NCBI RefSeq assembly: GCF_004795015.1
Contig: NZ_SSBI01000015.1
Span: 1-64,000 of the forward strand
DNA length: 64,000 nt
DNA from: Streptomyces sp. A1277
GTDB lineage: Bacteria; Actinomycetota; Actinomycetes; Streptomycetales; Streptomycetaceae
Direction: 5' to 3'
Positions 53,095-60,972 of the stretch are shown here, piece by piece. Position 1 is the stretch's first letter. Each line of letters begins with the position of its first letter. Under the pieces are notes generated by a model, which saw only the letters and a list, made by a program, of their open reading frames with translations, did not search any database and was not told the DNA's origin. The translations under genes were made by a program, and so were the position numbers.

Positions 53095-54363
53095 ATGTCC
53101 CATCCAGATGTGATCGTCGTCGGCGGCGGCATCGGCGGCCTCGGCGTGGCGTTCTCACTGACCCGCCAAGGTCAGAGCGTCCGCCTGCTGGAGAGTGCCC
53201 CTGCCTTCGGCGAGGTCGGCGCCGGTATCCAGCTCGCCCCCAACTGCACCCGCATCCTCGACGACTACGGCCTCCTGGAGGAGGCCAAGAGCCTCGGCGT
53301 CGTCCCGGACGCGATGGTCATGCGCGACGCCGTCGACGGCGACGAGCTGACCCGGCTCGACCTGCGCGACCTGGAGAAGCGTTACGGCTACCCGTACCTG
53401 GTCATCCACCGCAGCGACCTGCACGGCCTGCTGCTGCGGGCTTGCGAGCGCGCCGGTGTCGAGCTGGTCAACGACGCGCAGGTGACCTCGTACGAGAACA
53501 CCGACGGCGGCGCCCGCGTGACCGTCGCCTCCGGCGCGGCCCACGAGGCCGGCATGGTGATCGCCGCCGATGGCCTGCACTCTCCCGCCCGCAAGCTGTT
53601 CGTCGACGACGAGCCCGTCTCCTCGGCCTACGTCGCCTACCGAGGCACCGTTCCCGCCGAGCAGCCGCGGGTGAGGTCCGTCGACCTCAGCGAGGTCGTG
53701 GTGTACGTCGGCCCCGGCTGCCACTTCGTCCACTACGGTCTGCGCGGCGGCGAGATGCTCAACCAGGTCGCGGTCTTCGAGTCGCCCAAGGCGCTGGCCG
53801 GCCGGGAGGACTGGGGCACGCCGGACGAGCTCGACGCCGCCTTCGCCGAGACCTGCGGCTTCGTCCGGGACGGCCTGCCCTTCATGTGGCGGGACAAGTG
53901 GTGGCGCATGTTCGACCGCGACCCGATCATGAACTGGGTCCACGGCCGGATCGCGCTGCTCGGTGACTCCGCGCACCCGCCGCTGCAGTACATCGCGCAG
54001 GGCGCGATCATGGCCATCGAGGACGGCTGGGTGCTGGGCGAGCACGTCGCCCGCAACCGAGCCGGGGATGGCACGGTCGACTGGACGGCCGCGCTCGCCG
54101 CGTACGAGGCCGTCCGTCCGGAGCACTGCCGACGCGTGCTGACCACGTCCCGCACGTGGGGCGAACTGTGGCACCTCGACGGTCTCGCCCGCGAGCAGCG
54201 CAATGCGCTGCTGGGCGCCCGCGACACCTACGACTACGCCTTCACGGACTGGCTGTACGGCCCGACCGCGTTGACACCGGACGAGGAACCGGAGATGTTC
54301 ACGCCGATCCCGCTGGCCTCGGCGGCAGCCGGGGAACCGGTGACGGCGGGGGGCACGGCATGA
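53095..54363 (+). CDS. 3-hydroxybenzoate 6-hydroxylase (FAD)
   Basis: 422-residue flavin monooxygenase. VIVVGGGIGGLGVAFSLTRQ binds FAD; GAGIQLAPNCTRILDDYGL and the second FAD motif ALLGDSAHPPLQYIAQGA (HPPLQY is characteristic of 3-hydroxybenzoate 6-hydroxylases) give the specific call. It makes gentisate from 3-hydroxybenzoate with NADH and oxygen, feeding the three genes before it. ATG 53095 with AGGAG 7 nt upstream. Its stop overlaps the thiolase start. A salicylate 5-hydroxylase-like specificity is less likely because those are Rieske enzymes. Confidence 0.9.
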   Translation: MSHPDVIVVGGGIGGLGVAFSLTRQGQSVRLLESAPAFGEVGAGIQLAPNCTRILDDYGLLEEAKSLGVVPDAMVMRDAVDGDELTRLDLRDLEKRYGYPYLVIHRSDLHGLLLRACERAGVELVNDAQVTSYENTDGGARVTVASGAAHEAGMVIAADGLHSPARKLFVDDEPVSSAYVAYRGTVPAEQPRVRSVDLSEVVVYVGPGCHFVHYGLRGGEMLNQVAVFESPKALAGREDWGTPDELDAAFAETCGFVRDGLPFMWRDKWWRMFDRDPIMNWVHGRIALLGDSAHPPLQYIAQGAIMAIEDGWVLGEHVARNRAGDGTVDWTAALAAYEAVRPEHCRRVLTTSRTWGELWHLDGLAREQRNALLGARDTYDYAFTDWLYGPTALTPDEEPEMFTPIPLASAAAGEPVTAGGTA

Positions 54364-55553
54364 GCGACGCCTACCTCTACGCGGCGGCCCGCACCCCCTT
54401 CGGCCGGTTCAACGGAGCCCTCGCCGGAGTGCGCCCCGACGACCTCGCCGCCACCGCGCTGACCGGCCTGCTGGCCAAGGCGCCCGGCCTGGACCGCGCC
54501 GCGATCGGCGACGTGGTGTGGGGCAACGCCAACGGCGCCGGCGAAGACAACCGCAACGTCGGCCGGATGGCCGTACTGCTGGCCGGACTGCCGGTGAGCG
54601 TGCCCGCCACCACTGTGAACCGGCTGTGCGGCTCCGGCCTGGACGCGGCGATCATCGCCTCGCGCACCCTGGAGTCCGGTGACGCGGACGTCGTCGTCGC
54701 CGGGGGAGTGGAGTCCATGACCCGCGCGCCCTGGGTGCTGCCCAAACCGGACCGCGCCTTCCCCGCCCACGACGTCACGGCCGTCTCCACCACCCTGGGC
54801 TGGCGGCTGGTCAACCCCGCGATGCCGAACGAGTGGACGGTCTCGTTGGGGGAGAGCAACGAACTGCTCCAGGAGAGGTTCTCCCTCCCCCGTGAGCGCC
54901 AGGACGAGTTCGCGGCGCGCTCGCACCGGCTCGCGGCACGGGCCTGGGACGACGGCTTCTACGACGACCTGGTCCTCGCCACCGACGGGCTCACCCGCGA
55001 CGAGTGCGTCCGGTCCGACACGGGCCCCGGCAGACTGGCGGCTCTGAAGCCGTCGTTCCGCCCGGACGGGACGATCACGGCCGGCAACGCCTCCCCGCTG
55101 AGCGACGGGGCGTCGGCCGTACTTCTGGGTACCGAGGCGGCGGCCGACCGGATCGGGCTGGCCCCCGTCGCCCGTATCGCCGGCCGTGGCGTGCACGCGG
55201 TCGAGCCGCAGACGTTCGGCTTCGCCCCCGTGGAGGCAGCCGAGCAGGCGCTGCGCCGGGCCGGGATCGGCTGGGGCGACGTCGGCGCGGTCGAGCTGAA
55301 CGAGGCGTTCGCCGTACAGTCGCTCGCCTGCGTGGACGCCTGGGGCATCGACCCGGAGATCGTCAACACCCGAGGCGGCGCCATCGCCCTCGGGCATCCG
55401 CTGGGCGCCTCCGGCGGCCGGCTGCTCGGCACCCTGGCGAAGGTGCTGCGCGAACGGCGACAGCGCTGGGGCGTCGCGGCCATTTGCATCGGTGTGGGCC
55501 AGGCCCTCGCCGTGGTGCTGGAGAACGTGACCGGGGAGGTGAGCCGGGGATGA
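54360..55553 (+). CDS. pcaF: 3-oxoadipyl-CoA thiolase (PcaF-like)
   Basis: 397-residue thiolase. Nucleophile Cys in TTVNRLCGSGLDAAI, NEAFAVQSLACV, active His in GAIALGHPLGASGGR and the second Cys in AICIGVGQALAV. It splits 3-oxoadipyl-CoA to succinyl-CoA and acetyl-CoA. The match to PcaF rather than generic acetyl-CoA acetyltransferase relies on neighbouring CoA-transferase subunits and PAMPNEWTVSLGESNE-like segments. ATGA overlap with the hydroxylase stop couples it to the gentisate operon. No other beta-ketoadipate genes are in the window. Confidence 0.85.
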   Translation: MSDAYLYAAARTPFGRFNGALAGVRPDDLAATALTGLLAKAPGLDRAAIGDVVWGNANGAGEDNRNVGRMAVLLAGLPVSVPATTVNRLCGSGLDAAIIASRTLESGDADVVVAGGVESMTRAPWVLPKPDRAFPAHDVTAVSTTLGWRLVNPAMPNEWTVSLGESNELLQERFSLPRERQDEFAARSHRLAARAWDDGFYDDLVLATDGLTRDECVRSDTGPGRLAALKPSFRPDGTITAGNASPLSDGASAVLLGTEAAADRIGLAPVARIAGRGVHAVEPQTFGFAPVEAAEQALRRAGIGWGDVGAVELNEAFAVQSLACVDAWGIDPEIVNTRGGAIALGHPLGASGGRLLGTLAKVLRERRQRWGVAAICIGVGQALAVVLENVTGEVSRG

Positions 55554-56242
55554 GTACGACCATCGCCGCGACGGCCGACGAGGCCGTGGCCGGCACCGAG
55601 GACGGCTCGACGGTCCTGGTGGGCGGCTTCGGCTTGGCGGGCATGCCGTTCGACCTCATCGACGCCTTGATCCGGCAGGGCGCCGGCGACCTGACCGTGG
55701 TGTCCAACAACGCCGGCAACGGGGAGGTCGGCCTGGCCGCGCTGCTCAAGGCGGACCGGGTGCGCAAGGTGATCTGCTCCTTCCCCCGGCAGAGCGACTC
55801 CTACGTCTTCGACGAGCTGTACCTGGCCGGCCGGGTGGAGCTGGAGGTCGTACCGCAGGGCACCCTGGCCGAGCGGATGCGGGCCGCCGGGGCGGGCATC
55901 GGCGCCTTCTACAGCCCCGTCGGCGTCGGCACCCCGCTGGCGGAGGGCAAGGAGGTCCGGGAGATCGACGGACGCGCCCATGTCCTGGAACACCCGATCA
56001 AGGGGGACGTGGCCCTGGTCTCCGCGCACCGCGCGGACACCGTGGGCAACCTCGTCTACCGCAGGACGGCCCGGAACTTCGGCCCCGTCATGGCCACCGC
56101 CGCCACCACCGTCGTGGCCCAGGTCACCGACATCGTGCCCGCCGGGGAGATCGACCCGGAGACCGTGGTCACCCCTGGCATCTACGTCGACCGCCTGGTA
56201 CGGGCCGAGGCCCGCCGGCTCACCGTGCAAGGAGCCCGCTGA
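55550..56242 (+). CDS. pcaI: 3-oxoadipate CoA-transferase subunit A
   Basis: 230 residues. GSTVLVGGFGLAGMPFDLID and VSNNAGNGEVGLAALLK are the SCOT/PcaI alpha-subunit signature, followed by FDELYLAGRVELEVVPQGTL and FYSPVGVGTPLAEGKE. With subunit B it moves CoA from succinyl-CoA to 3-oxoadipate. The ATG overlaps the thiolase stop by 4 nt, and the stop overlaps subunit B by one base. Confidence 0.9.
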   Translation: MSTTIAATADEAVAGTEDGSTVLVGGFGLAGMPFDLIDALIRQGAGDLTVVSNNAGNGEVGLAALLKADRVRKVICSFPRQSDSYVFDELYLAGRVELEVVPQGTLAERMRAAGAGIGAFYSPVGVGTPLAEGKEVREIDGRAHVLEHPIKGDVALVSAHRADTVGNLVYRRTARNFGPVMATAATTVVAQVTDIVPAGEIDPETVVTPGIYVDRLVRAEARRLTVQGAR

Positions 56243-56904
56243 TGACCACCACCGCGCCGGAGCACACCGACCGGGGCCCGCTCACCACCGACGAACTCGC
56301 GGCCCGCATCGCTCGCGACATCCCCGCCGGTTCCTACGTCAACCTCGGCATCGGACAGCCGACCCGGATCGCCGAGCACCTGTCACCGGACGCGGGGATC
56401 GTGCTGCACACGGAGAACGGCATGCTCGGCATGGGCCCGGCCGCGGCGGACGACGAGGTCGACCCCGACCTCACCAACGCCGGGAAGGTCCCGGTCACCG
56501 AGCTGCCCGGGGCGGCCTACTTCCACCACGCCGACTCCTTCGCGATGATGCGCGGAGGACACCTCGACGTGTGTGTCCTCGGGGCGTTCCAGGTCTCACA
56601 ACACGGTGACCTGGCCAACTGGCACACCGGCGACCCCGACGCCATCCCCGCCGTGGGCGGCGCGATGGACCTCGCCGTCGGGGCGCGGCGGGTGCTGGTG
56701 ATGATGAAGCTGTTCGCCCGCGGCGGCGCCCCCAAGCTGGTGCCCGCGTGCACGTACCCCCTGACCAGTGCGGCCTGCGTGAACCTCGTCTACACCGACC
56801 ACGGCGTCTTCGATCCCGGTCCGGACGGGGTGCGCGTGCGCGAGACGTACGGCATCACCGTGGCCGAGCTGCGTGAACGGCTGTCCGTCGATCTCCTCGT
56901 CTGA
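56242..56904 (+). CDS. pcaJ: 3-oxoadipate CoA-transferase subunit B
   Basis: 220 residues. SYVNLGIGQPTRIAEHL and the catalytic Glu region HTENGMLGMGPAAADD define the beta subunit; GGHLDVCVLGAFQVSQHGDL and KLVPACTYPLTSAACVNLVY complete the family pattern. It ends the seven-gene operon started by gentisate dioxygenase. A 3-ketoacid (acetoacetate) CoA-transferase is the main alternative; the adjacent thiolase suits either. Confidence 0.9.
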   Translation: MTTTAPEHTDRGPLTTDELAARIARDIPAGSYVNLGIGQPTRIAEHLSPDAGIVLHTENGMLGMGPAAADDEVDPDLTNAGKVPVTELPGAAYFHHADSFAMMRGGHLDVCVLGAFQVSQHGDLANWHTGDPDAIPAVGGAMDLAVGARRVLVMMKLFARGGAPKLVPACTYPLTSAACVNLVYTDHGVFDPGPDGVRVRETYGITVAELRERLSVDLLV

Positions 56905-57024
56905 ATCGAGGAGCCGGTGCCATGACGGCCCACGGCACCGGTCGGCTCCCCGGCGCTTTACACGGCGTTCGTCGTGAAGCCGGTCCGTACAGCGGGTGTG
57001 CGGCGGGGCACTAGGATCTCCGGC

Positions 57025-57633
57025 ATGGCGAACCTCCGACAGGCACAGAAGCAGATGACGCGTCGCCTTCTGCTGGAGTCCGGGCTCGAGCTGTTCACCA
57101 CGAAGGGCTACGCCGCCACCACGGTCGACGACATCGCGACCGCCGCGGGCACTACCCGGGTGACCTTCTACGCCTACTTTCCCTCCCGCAGTGATCTGAT
57201 GAAGGCGCTCATCGACGAGCGGCTCAACGAGGCGCTCCAGCGCGTCCGTTCCCCGGAGCACGGTTCCACGGCCCAGGACCTGGTCGCCACCGTGGCCGAC
57301 GGGACGTCGGGCGCGATCAGCGCCTGGCTGCGGCGCACCGCAGACAGCTGGTCCGAGATCCGGCCGATCATCCGCGTGGGCCGGGACGCCGCAGCGGTCG
57401 ACCCGGAGCTGCGCGACCTGGTGGAGCGGTGGCTGGAAGAAGCCATCAGCGACATCGAGGACGGCCTGAAGCGGGCCGGGCGCCTCGCCCCCCACCAGCG
57501 CCGCTTCCGAGGGGTGCTGGCCATGGCCGAGCTGGACTACGTCGCCCAGCACTGGGGCCGCACCGACTGGAAACTCACCCGCGAGCAGCTGCTCGACGAG
57601 CTGTGCGCCAGCTGGGTGCGGCTGCTGACCTGA
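57025..57633 (+). CDS. TetR-family regulator
   Basis: 202 residues. HTH: LFTTKGYAATTVDDIATAAG, TTRVTFYAYFPSRSDLMKAL; the C-terminal helical domain contains SEIRPIIRVGRDAAAVDPEL and FRGVLAMAELDYVAQHWGRT. ATG 57025 (MANLRQAQKQ) was chosen over an in-frame upstream reading because the conserved N-terminus starts here. It lies 120 bp after pcaJ. Target unknown: the PTE/hydrolase operon at 58981 has no other intact regulator nearby. Confidence 0.88.
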   Translation: MANLRQAQKQMTRRLLLESGLELFTTKGYAATTVDDIATAAGTTRVTFYAYFPSRSDLMKALIDERLNEALQRVRSPEHGSTAQDLVATVADGTSGAISAWLRRTADSWSEIRPIIRVGRDAAAVDPELRDLVERWLEEAISDIEDGLKRAGRLAPHQRRFRGVLAMAELDYVAQHWGRTDWKLTREQLLDELCASWVRLLT

Positions 57634-57648
57634 TCCGACGCGGGCGGC

Positions 57649-58173
57649 CATCTCACCGCTCGGCCGCGGCGCCGCGCAGCAACTCCCCCAGCCAGGCGAC
57701 GAAGTGCCGGTCAGCCAGGCGCGGGTCCCACGCCACCGGGTCAACCGGGGGCCGACAACGAACGCGGTGCTGTTGGTCACGGCGACCGTGAAGACCCGCT
57801 CATCGGTGGCGGGATCGAAGGAGGGAAAGTCGACGATCCGCGCCGTCTGCTGCAGCGGGGCGATCAGCTCCGGCGCCCGCGGGGTGCGTGTGACGCCACT
57901 GCCCTGCCGGACGACGAGGTCGCCGCCCAGCGGACGCCGCATCCGGGTCAGGGCGTGGCTCATGGCGGGCTGCGAGAACCCGACCCGTTCCGCGGCTCTG
58001 GTCACGGACCGTTCCTCCATCAGGGCGAGGAGGGGCACCAACAGGTTGAGGTTGACCGACGCAGGCCGGTCCAGTCCCGACGCAGGCCGGTCCAGTCCCG
58101 ACGCAGGCCGGTCCAGTCCCGACGTCGGCCGGTCCAGTCCCGACGTCTCCGTGGTGCCCTCCTCGCCCTTCAT
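57649..58173 (-). pseudogene. Decayed LysR-family regulator with N-terminal tandem repeat
   Basis: The HTH region is intact: NLNLLVPLLALMEERSVTRA, GFSQPAMSHALTRMRRPLGG, TPRAPELIAPLQQTARIV. After DERVFTVAVTNSTAFVVGP the effector domain is nearly all missing, and the terminal segment (DRHFVAWLGELLRGAAAER, stop at 57649) continues in another frame. About 200 residues of ligand domain have been deleted. The N-terminus carries four SGLDRPA-type heptads encoded by a 21-bp repeat (58058-58141), not a normal LysR feature. Expected to be inactive as a ligand-responsive regulator. Confidence 0.75.
58058..58141. repeat. 21-bp tandem repeat, four copies
   Basis: Unit GACGCAGGCCGGTCCAGTCCC occurs at 58058, 58079 and 58100, and a variant with GTC for GCA at 58121. 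There are no spacers. It is in frame within the LysR relic, giving SGLDRPA/T heptads. Confidence 0.9.
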
Positions 58174-58183
58174 GGCGCACACC

Positions 58184-58348
58184 TCATGCGGCGGCCCGGG
58201 TCTGCGGCGCAGCCGGGGCAGGGACGCGGTAGTCCATAGCGACGGCCGTGGTGCCGTCGAACCCGGCTTCGCGAAGCGTGTCGGTGGTGGTGAGTCCGGC
58301 GATGCCGTTGCCCACGACGACGACGCGTTTCAGGGCGGCGGTGCTCAT
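58184..58348 (-). pseudogene. Ferredoxin reductase N-terminal fragment
   Basis: 54 codons: STAALKRVVVVGNGIAGLTT, then TLREAGFDG, the FAD-binding start of a BphA4-like ferredoxin reductase, after which the reading passes abruptly into an unrelated Ala/Pro-rich end. The remaining approximately 350 residues are absent. The ATG overlaps the ferredoxin relic by 4 nt, as in intact P450-ferredoxin-reductase operons. Confidence 0.75.
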
Positions 58349-58534
58349 GTGACCCTCAGCGCGGCGACGGGACAAGCCCGGGCGGCGGTTCAGGCGAGCG
58401 CGGCGTCGCCTCCTTCGACCTCCTCCCGGTCGAGCATCAGCTCGCCGCCGTCGCCGAGGCGCACGAACTGGGGTGCGGCCTCCTCGCACAGGCCGTGGCC
58501 CTCGCAGCGGGGGGCGGTCGAGAACGATCCTCAC
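58345..58534 (-). pseudogene. Frameshifted 3Fe-4S ferredoxin (P450-associated)
   Basis: From GTG 58534 the strand reads RIVLDR; one inserted base later RCEGHGLCEEAAPQFVRLGD continues in another frame; after EVEGGDAALA a further shift leads to ARACPVAALRVT and a stop at 58345. Joined, these make a complete P450-partner ferredoxin with its CxxHxxC and terminal CP motifs. Two frameshifts break it. Sequencing errors are possible, but the neighbours are truncated too, so decay is more likely. Confidence 0.75.
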
Positions 58535-58803
58535 GCGGGGATCACCCTCAGGACGGGGAGCTGGTCGATGCTCCGGGTGATGTGGGCGGGAACGCGCACC
58601 TCGGGTCCGACGACGAGGCGCTCGACGCGCCGGGACAGTGCCTGGATCACGGCGCGGGCCTCCAGGCGGGCGAGCCCATGGCCCGCGCAGCCGTGCGGGC
58701 CGTAGCCGAACGACAGGTGGTCGACCGGGTTGCGCCCGACCAGGAAGGCGTCGGCGTGGTCGTAGTGCCGCGGGACGCCGGTCGCGTTTGGTCTGGCATG
58801 CAC
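58531..58803 (-). pseudogene. Cytochrome P450 C-terminal fragment
   Basis: 90 residues containing VPRHYDHADAFLVGRNPVDH and the haem-binding HLSFGYGPHGCAGHGLARLE (FxxGxxxCxG with the thiolate Cys). The helix-I and ExxR regions and all upstream sequence are missing; the flank at 58804 onward is the promoter region of the divergent operon. The stop overlaps the ferredoxin GTG. Remnant of a P450-ferredoxin-reductase operon. Confidence 0.85.
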
Positions 58804-58862
58804 TACATGCCTGCTGAGCCGCCTGCCCCTTCGTTGCTCTGATTCTCACCCCTCGCGCAACT

Positions 58863-58926
58863 GTCAATGAATTATTTTCTCGTGTCGTTCGTTCCATTGA
58901 CGTCGTGTAAAACGAATGGCTACCGT
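58863..58926 (+). promoter_or_regulatory. Promoter and inverted repeat before the PTE operon
   Basis: -35 TTGACG (58897-58902), 18-nt spacer, -10 TACCGT (58921-58926). An inverted repeat GTCAATG (58863-58869) and CATTGAC (58895-58901) overlaps the -35 box. The intervening sequence is AT-rich. The start codon follows at 58981. Confidence 0.5.
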
Positions 58927-58980
58927 GACGGCAGCCACAGGGTGCACCGTCGCACCTCCACCGGACACGTGAGGCAGGCA

Positions 58981-59954
58981 TGAGCGTGAACAGCACCACC
59001 GTGAACACCGTCCTGGGCCCGGTGCCGACCGATGCGCTGGGTGTCGTCTCGGTCCACGAGGCGCTGCTGTCGGTGCTCCCGGGTGCCGAGCACGCCTTCG
59101 ACATCACTCTCGACCGCGCCGAGATCTTTGAGACGCTCTCCGGCAAACTGCGCGACTTCCGCGCCCACGGCGGCGGCACCGTCGTCGACAGCACCGGCAT
59201 GTTCCACGGCCGCGACGTCCGGCTCTACGAGGCCCTGTCCCGCACCACCGGTGTGCACATCGTCGCCTCGACCGGCCAGGGACCCGAGGAACTGCTCGGG
59301 GGATACTTCCTCACCCCGCAGACCAACCCGCCGACCCCCTGGCCGGCCGAGAAGTTCGCCGACCTCTTCAGCCGGGAGATCACCGAGGGCATGGTGGTCC
59401 CGCGCGTGGAGCGCCGCGGCCCGGCCGGACTGGTCACCACCGCGGTGACCCACGCCGGTATGACCGCCACCGACGAGAGCCTGCTGCGCGGCGCGGCCCG
59501 CGCCGCCCTCGCCACCGGCACGGCCCTCTCCTTCAGGTACGGCGACGACGCCGCAGACGAACTCGCCGTCGTCCTGGACGAGAAGCTGCCGGCCGACCGG
59601 GTGGCCGTCGGCGGCCTGGACCGCAAGGACGCCGTCGCCGCCGGCGCACCCGCGAAGGTCGCCGACCGCGGCGCCCGCGTCGTCTTCGACCACGTCGGTA
59701 CCGAGGACGACGAGCACCTCACCGACGCCGAACGCGCCGCCCTGGTCGCCGGCCTCGTGCACGCCGGTCACGCCGACCTGATCCTGCTCTCCGTCGGCGC
59801 GACCGGGGTGGCCAAGGGGCACCCCGCGAACGACCTGCTGTACAGCCATGTGCTGACCGCCTTCGTGCCGCGGCTGAAGGCGCACGGCGTCGGCGACGGC
59901 GACGTGCGGCGCATCCTCGAGGCCAACCCCGCCGCCCTGCTCGCGGTGCGATGA
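58981..59954 (+). CDS. Phosphotriesterase-family protein lacking metal ligands
   Basis: 324 residues, aligned along its length with the neighbour at 60004 (VNTVLGP, GRDVRLYEALSRTTGVHIVA, AARAALATG, ANPAALL). Each metal-binding element is altered: HEA for HEH, VTTAV for VIKVG (no carbamylated Lys), LSFRYG for LTHLAI, VGGLD for FGHVD, and SVGAT for SADAN. It therefore should not bind the binuclear metal centre. It is first in the operon, 49 bp before the intact copy. A structural or regulatory partner of the active paralogue is the simplest inference. Confidence 0.85.
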
Positions 59955-60003
59955 GCACACCGGCCCGAACGACCGTCAAGAACTCTTTTCGAAGGTGAGT
60001 GTT

Positions 60004-60960
60004 GTGTCGCGAGTGAACACCGTCCTGGGACCGCTCCCCGCCGAGGAGCTGGGCTTCGTGGCGATCCACGAGCACATCGGCTACGGCATGCCCGGCTCCG
60101 AGCTGGACACGCAGTGGTGGAAGACGCCCGAGCAGCGCTACGAGGAGACCGTCCCCAAGCTGCGCCGCTTCCACGAGCTGGGCGGCAGCACCTTCGTCGA
60201 CGCGACCGGCATCTGCAACGGCCGTGATGCCGACTACTACAAGTCGCTGTCGGCGAAGACCGGCGTCCACATCGTCGCCTGCACCGGCTTCGTCGGCGGC
60301 GACACCGCCCTGCCGCACTTCGCCCGCGCCGACGTCGACTACCTGACACGGCAGTTCGTCCACGAGATCACCGTCGGCATCGGCGACACCGGCAGCCTCG
60401 CCGGCGTCATCAAGGTCGGCGTGAGCCGGGGCGGGCGCATGACCGACCTGGACAAGCGCATCTACCGCGCCGCCGCCCGAGCCGCGCTCGCCACGGGCGT
60501 ACCCATCCTGACCCACCTCGCGATCGACGCCGAGAACGCCATCGCGATCTTCAACGAAGAGGGTCTGCCCCTGGACCGTGTCCTGTTCGGGCACGTCGAC
60601 GACGGGGTGAACGCCGACAAGACCCGTGACGTCTGGATCGCCGGGCAGGGCGGCCGCATCGGCTTCGACACCTTCGGCTACGAGACAGAGCTGCCCGACC
60701 CGCCGTTCTGGGCCCGCCCCCGCAAGGAGCGCCTGGGCCACTTCCTGCGGTTCGTCGACGAGGGCCGCCGCATCCGGCAGGTCCTCGCCTCGGCGGACGC
60801 CAACTGCTCCCCGCTGGGCTGGCCCGGAGTCAAGGGCCACACCGTCAACTATCTCTTCGACGACCTGATCCCGGACCTGCGCGCCGCCGGCCTCGACGAG
60901 GCCGCCATCCAGACGATCTTCGTCAGCAACCCCGCCGACTTCCTGACCATCCAGAAGTAA
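60004..60960 (+). CDS. Phosphotriesterase-family metallohydrolase (probable lactonase)
   Basis: 318 residues with a full binuclear site: HEH in FVAIHEHIGYG, Lys in AGVIKVGVSRGG, His in PILTHLAIDAENA, His in RVLFGHVDDGVN and Asp in LASADANCSPLG. Most PTE-like lactonases hydrolyse lactones rather than organophosphates. GTG 60004 (MSRVNTVLG) was chosen because GAAGGTGA lies about 6 nt upstream; a GTG at 59995 overlaps that SD. Downstream hydrolases and a monooxygenase suggest opening of a lactone produced by oxidation. Confidence 0.9.
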   Translation: MSRVNTVLGPLPAEELGFVAIHEHIGYGMPGSELDTQWWKTPEQRYEETVPKLRRFHELGGSTFVDATGICNGRDADYYKSLSAKTGVHIVACTGFVGGDTALPHFARADVDYLTRQFVHEITVGIGDTGSLAGVIKVGVSRGGRMTDLDKRIYRAAARAALATGVPILTHLAIDAENAIAIFNEEGLPLDRVLFGHVDDGVNADKTRDVWIAGQGGRIGFDTFGYETELPDPPFWARPRKERLGHFLRFVDEGRRIRQVLASADANCSPLGWPGVKGHTVNYLFDDLIPDLRAAGLDEAAIQTIFVSNPADFLTIQK

Positions 60961-60972
60961 GAGAGACCCACC

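Noticed and set aside
58058-58141. Regular repeats resembling a CRISPR array
   Set aside because: 21-bp units are contiguous with no spacers and encode heptads; no cas genes in the window.
56596-58182. 528-codon minus frame starting with the LysR HTH and running into pcaJ
   Set aside because: Only the first approximately 130 codons are LysR-like; the remainder is antisense to TetR and pcaJ and stays open by GC bias after the deletion.
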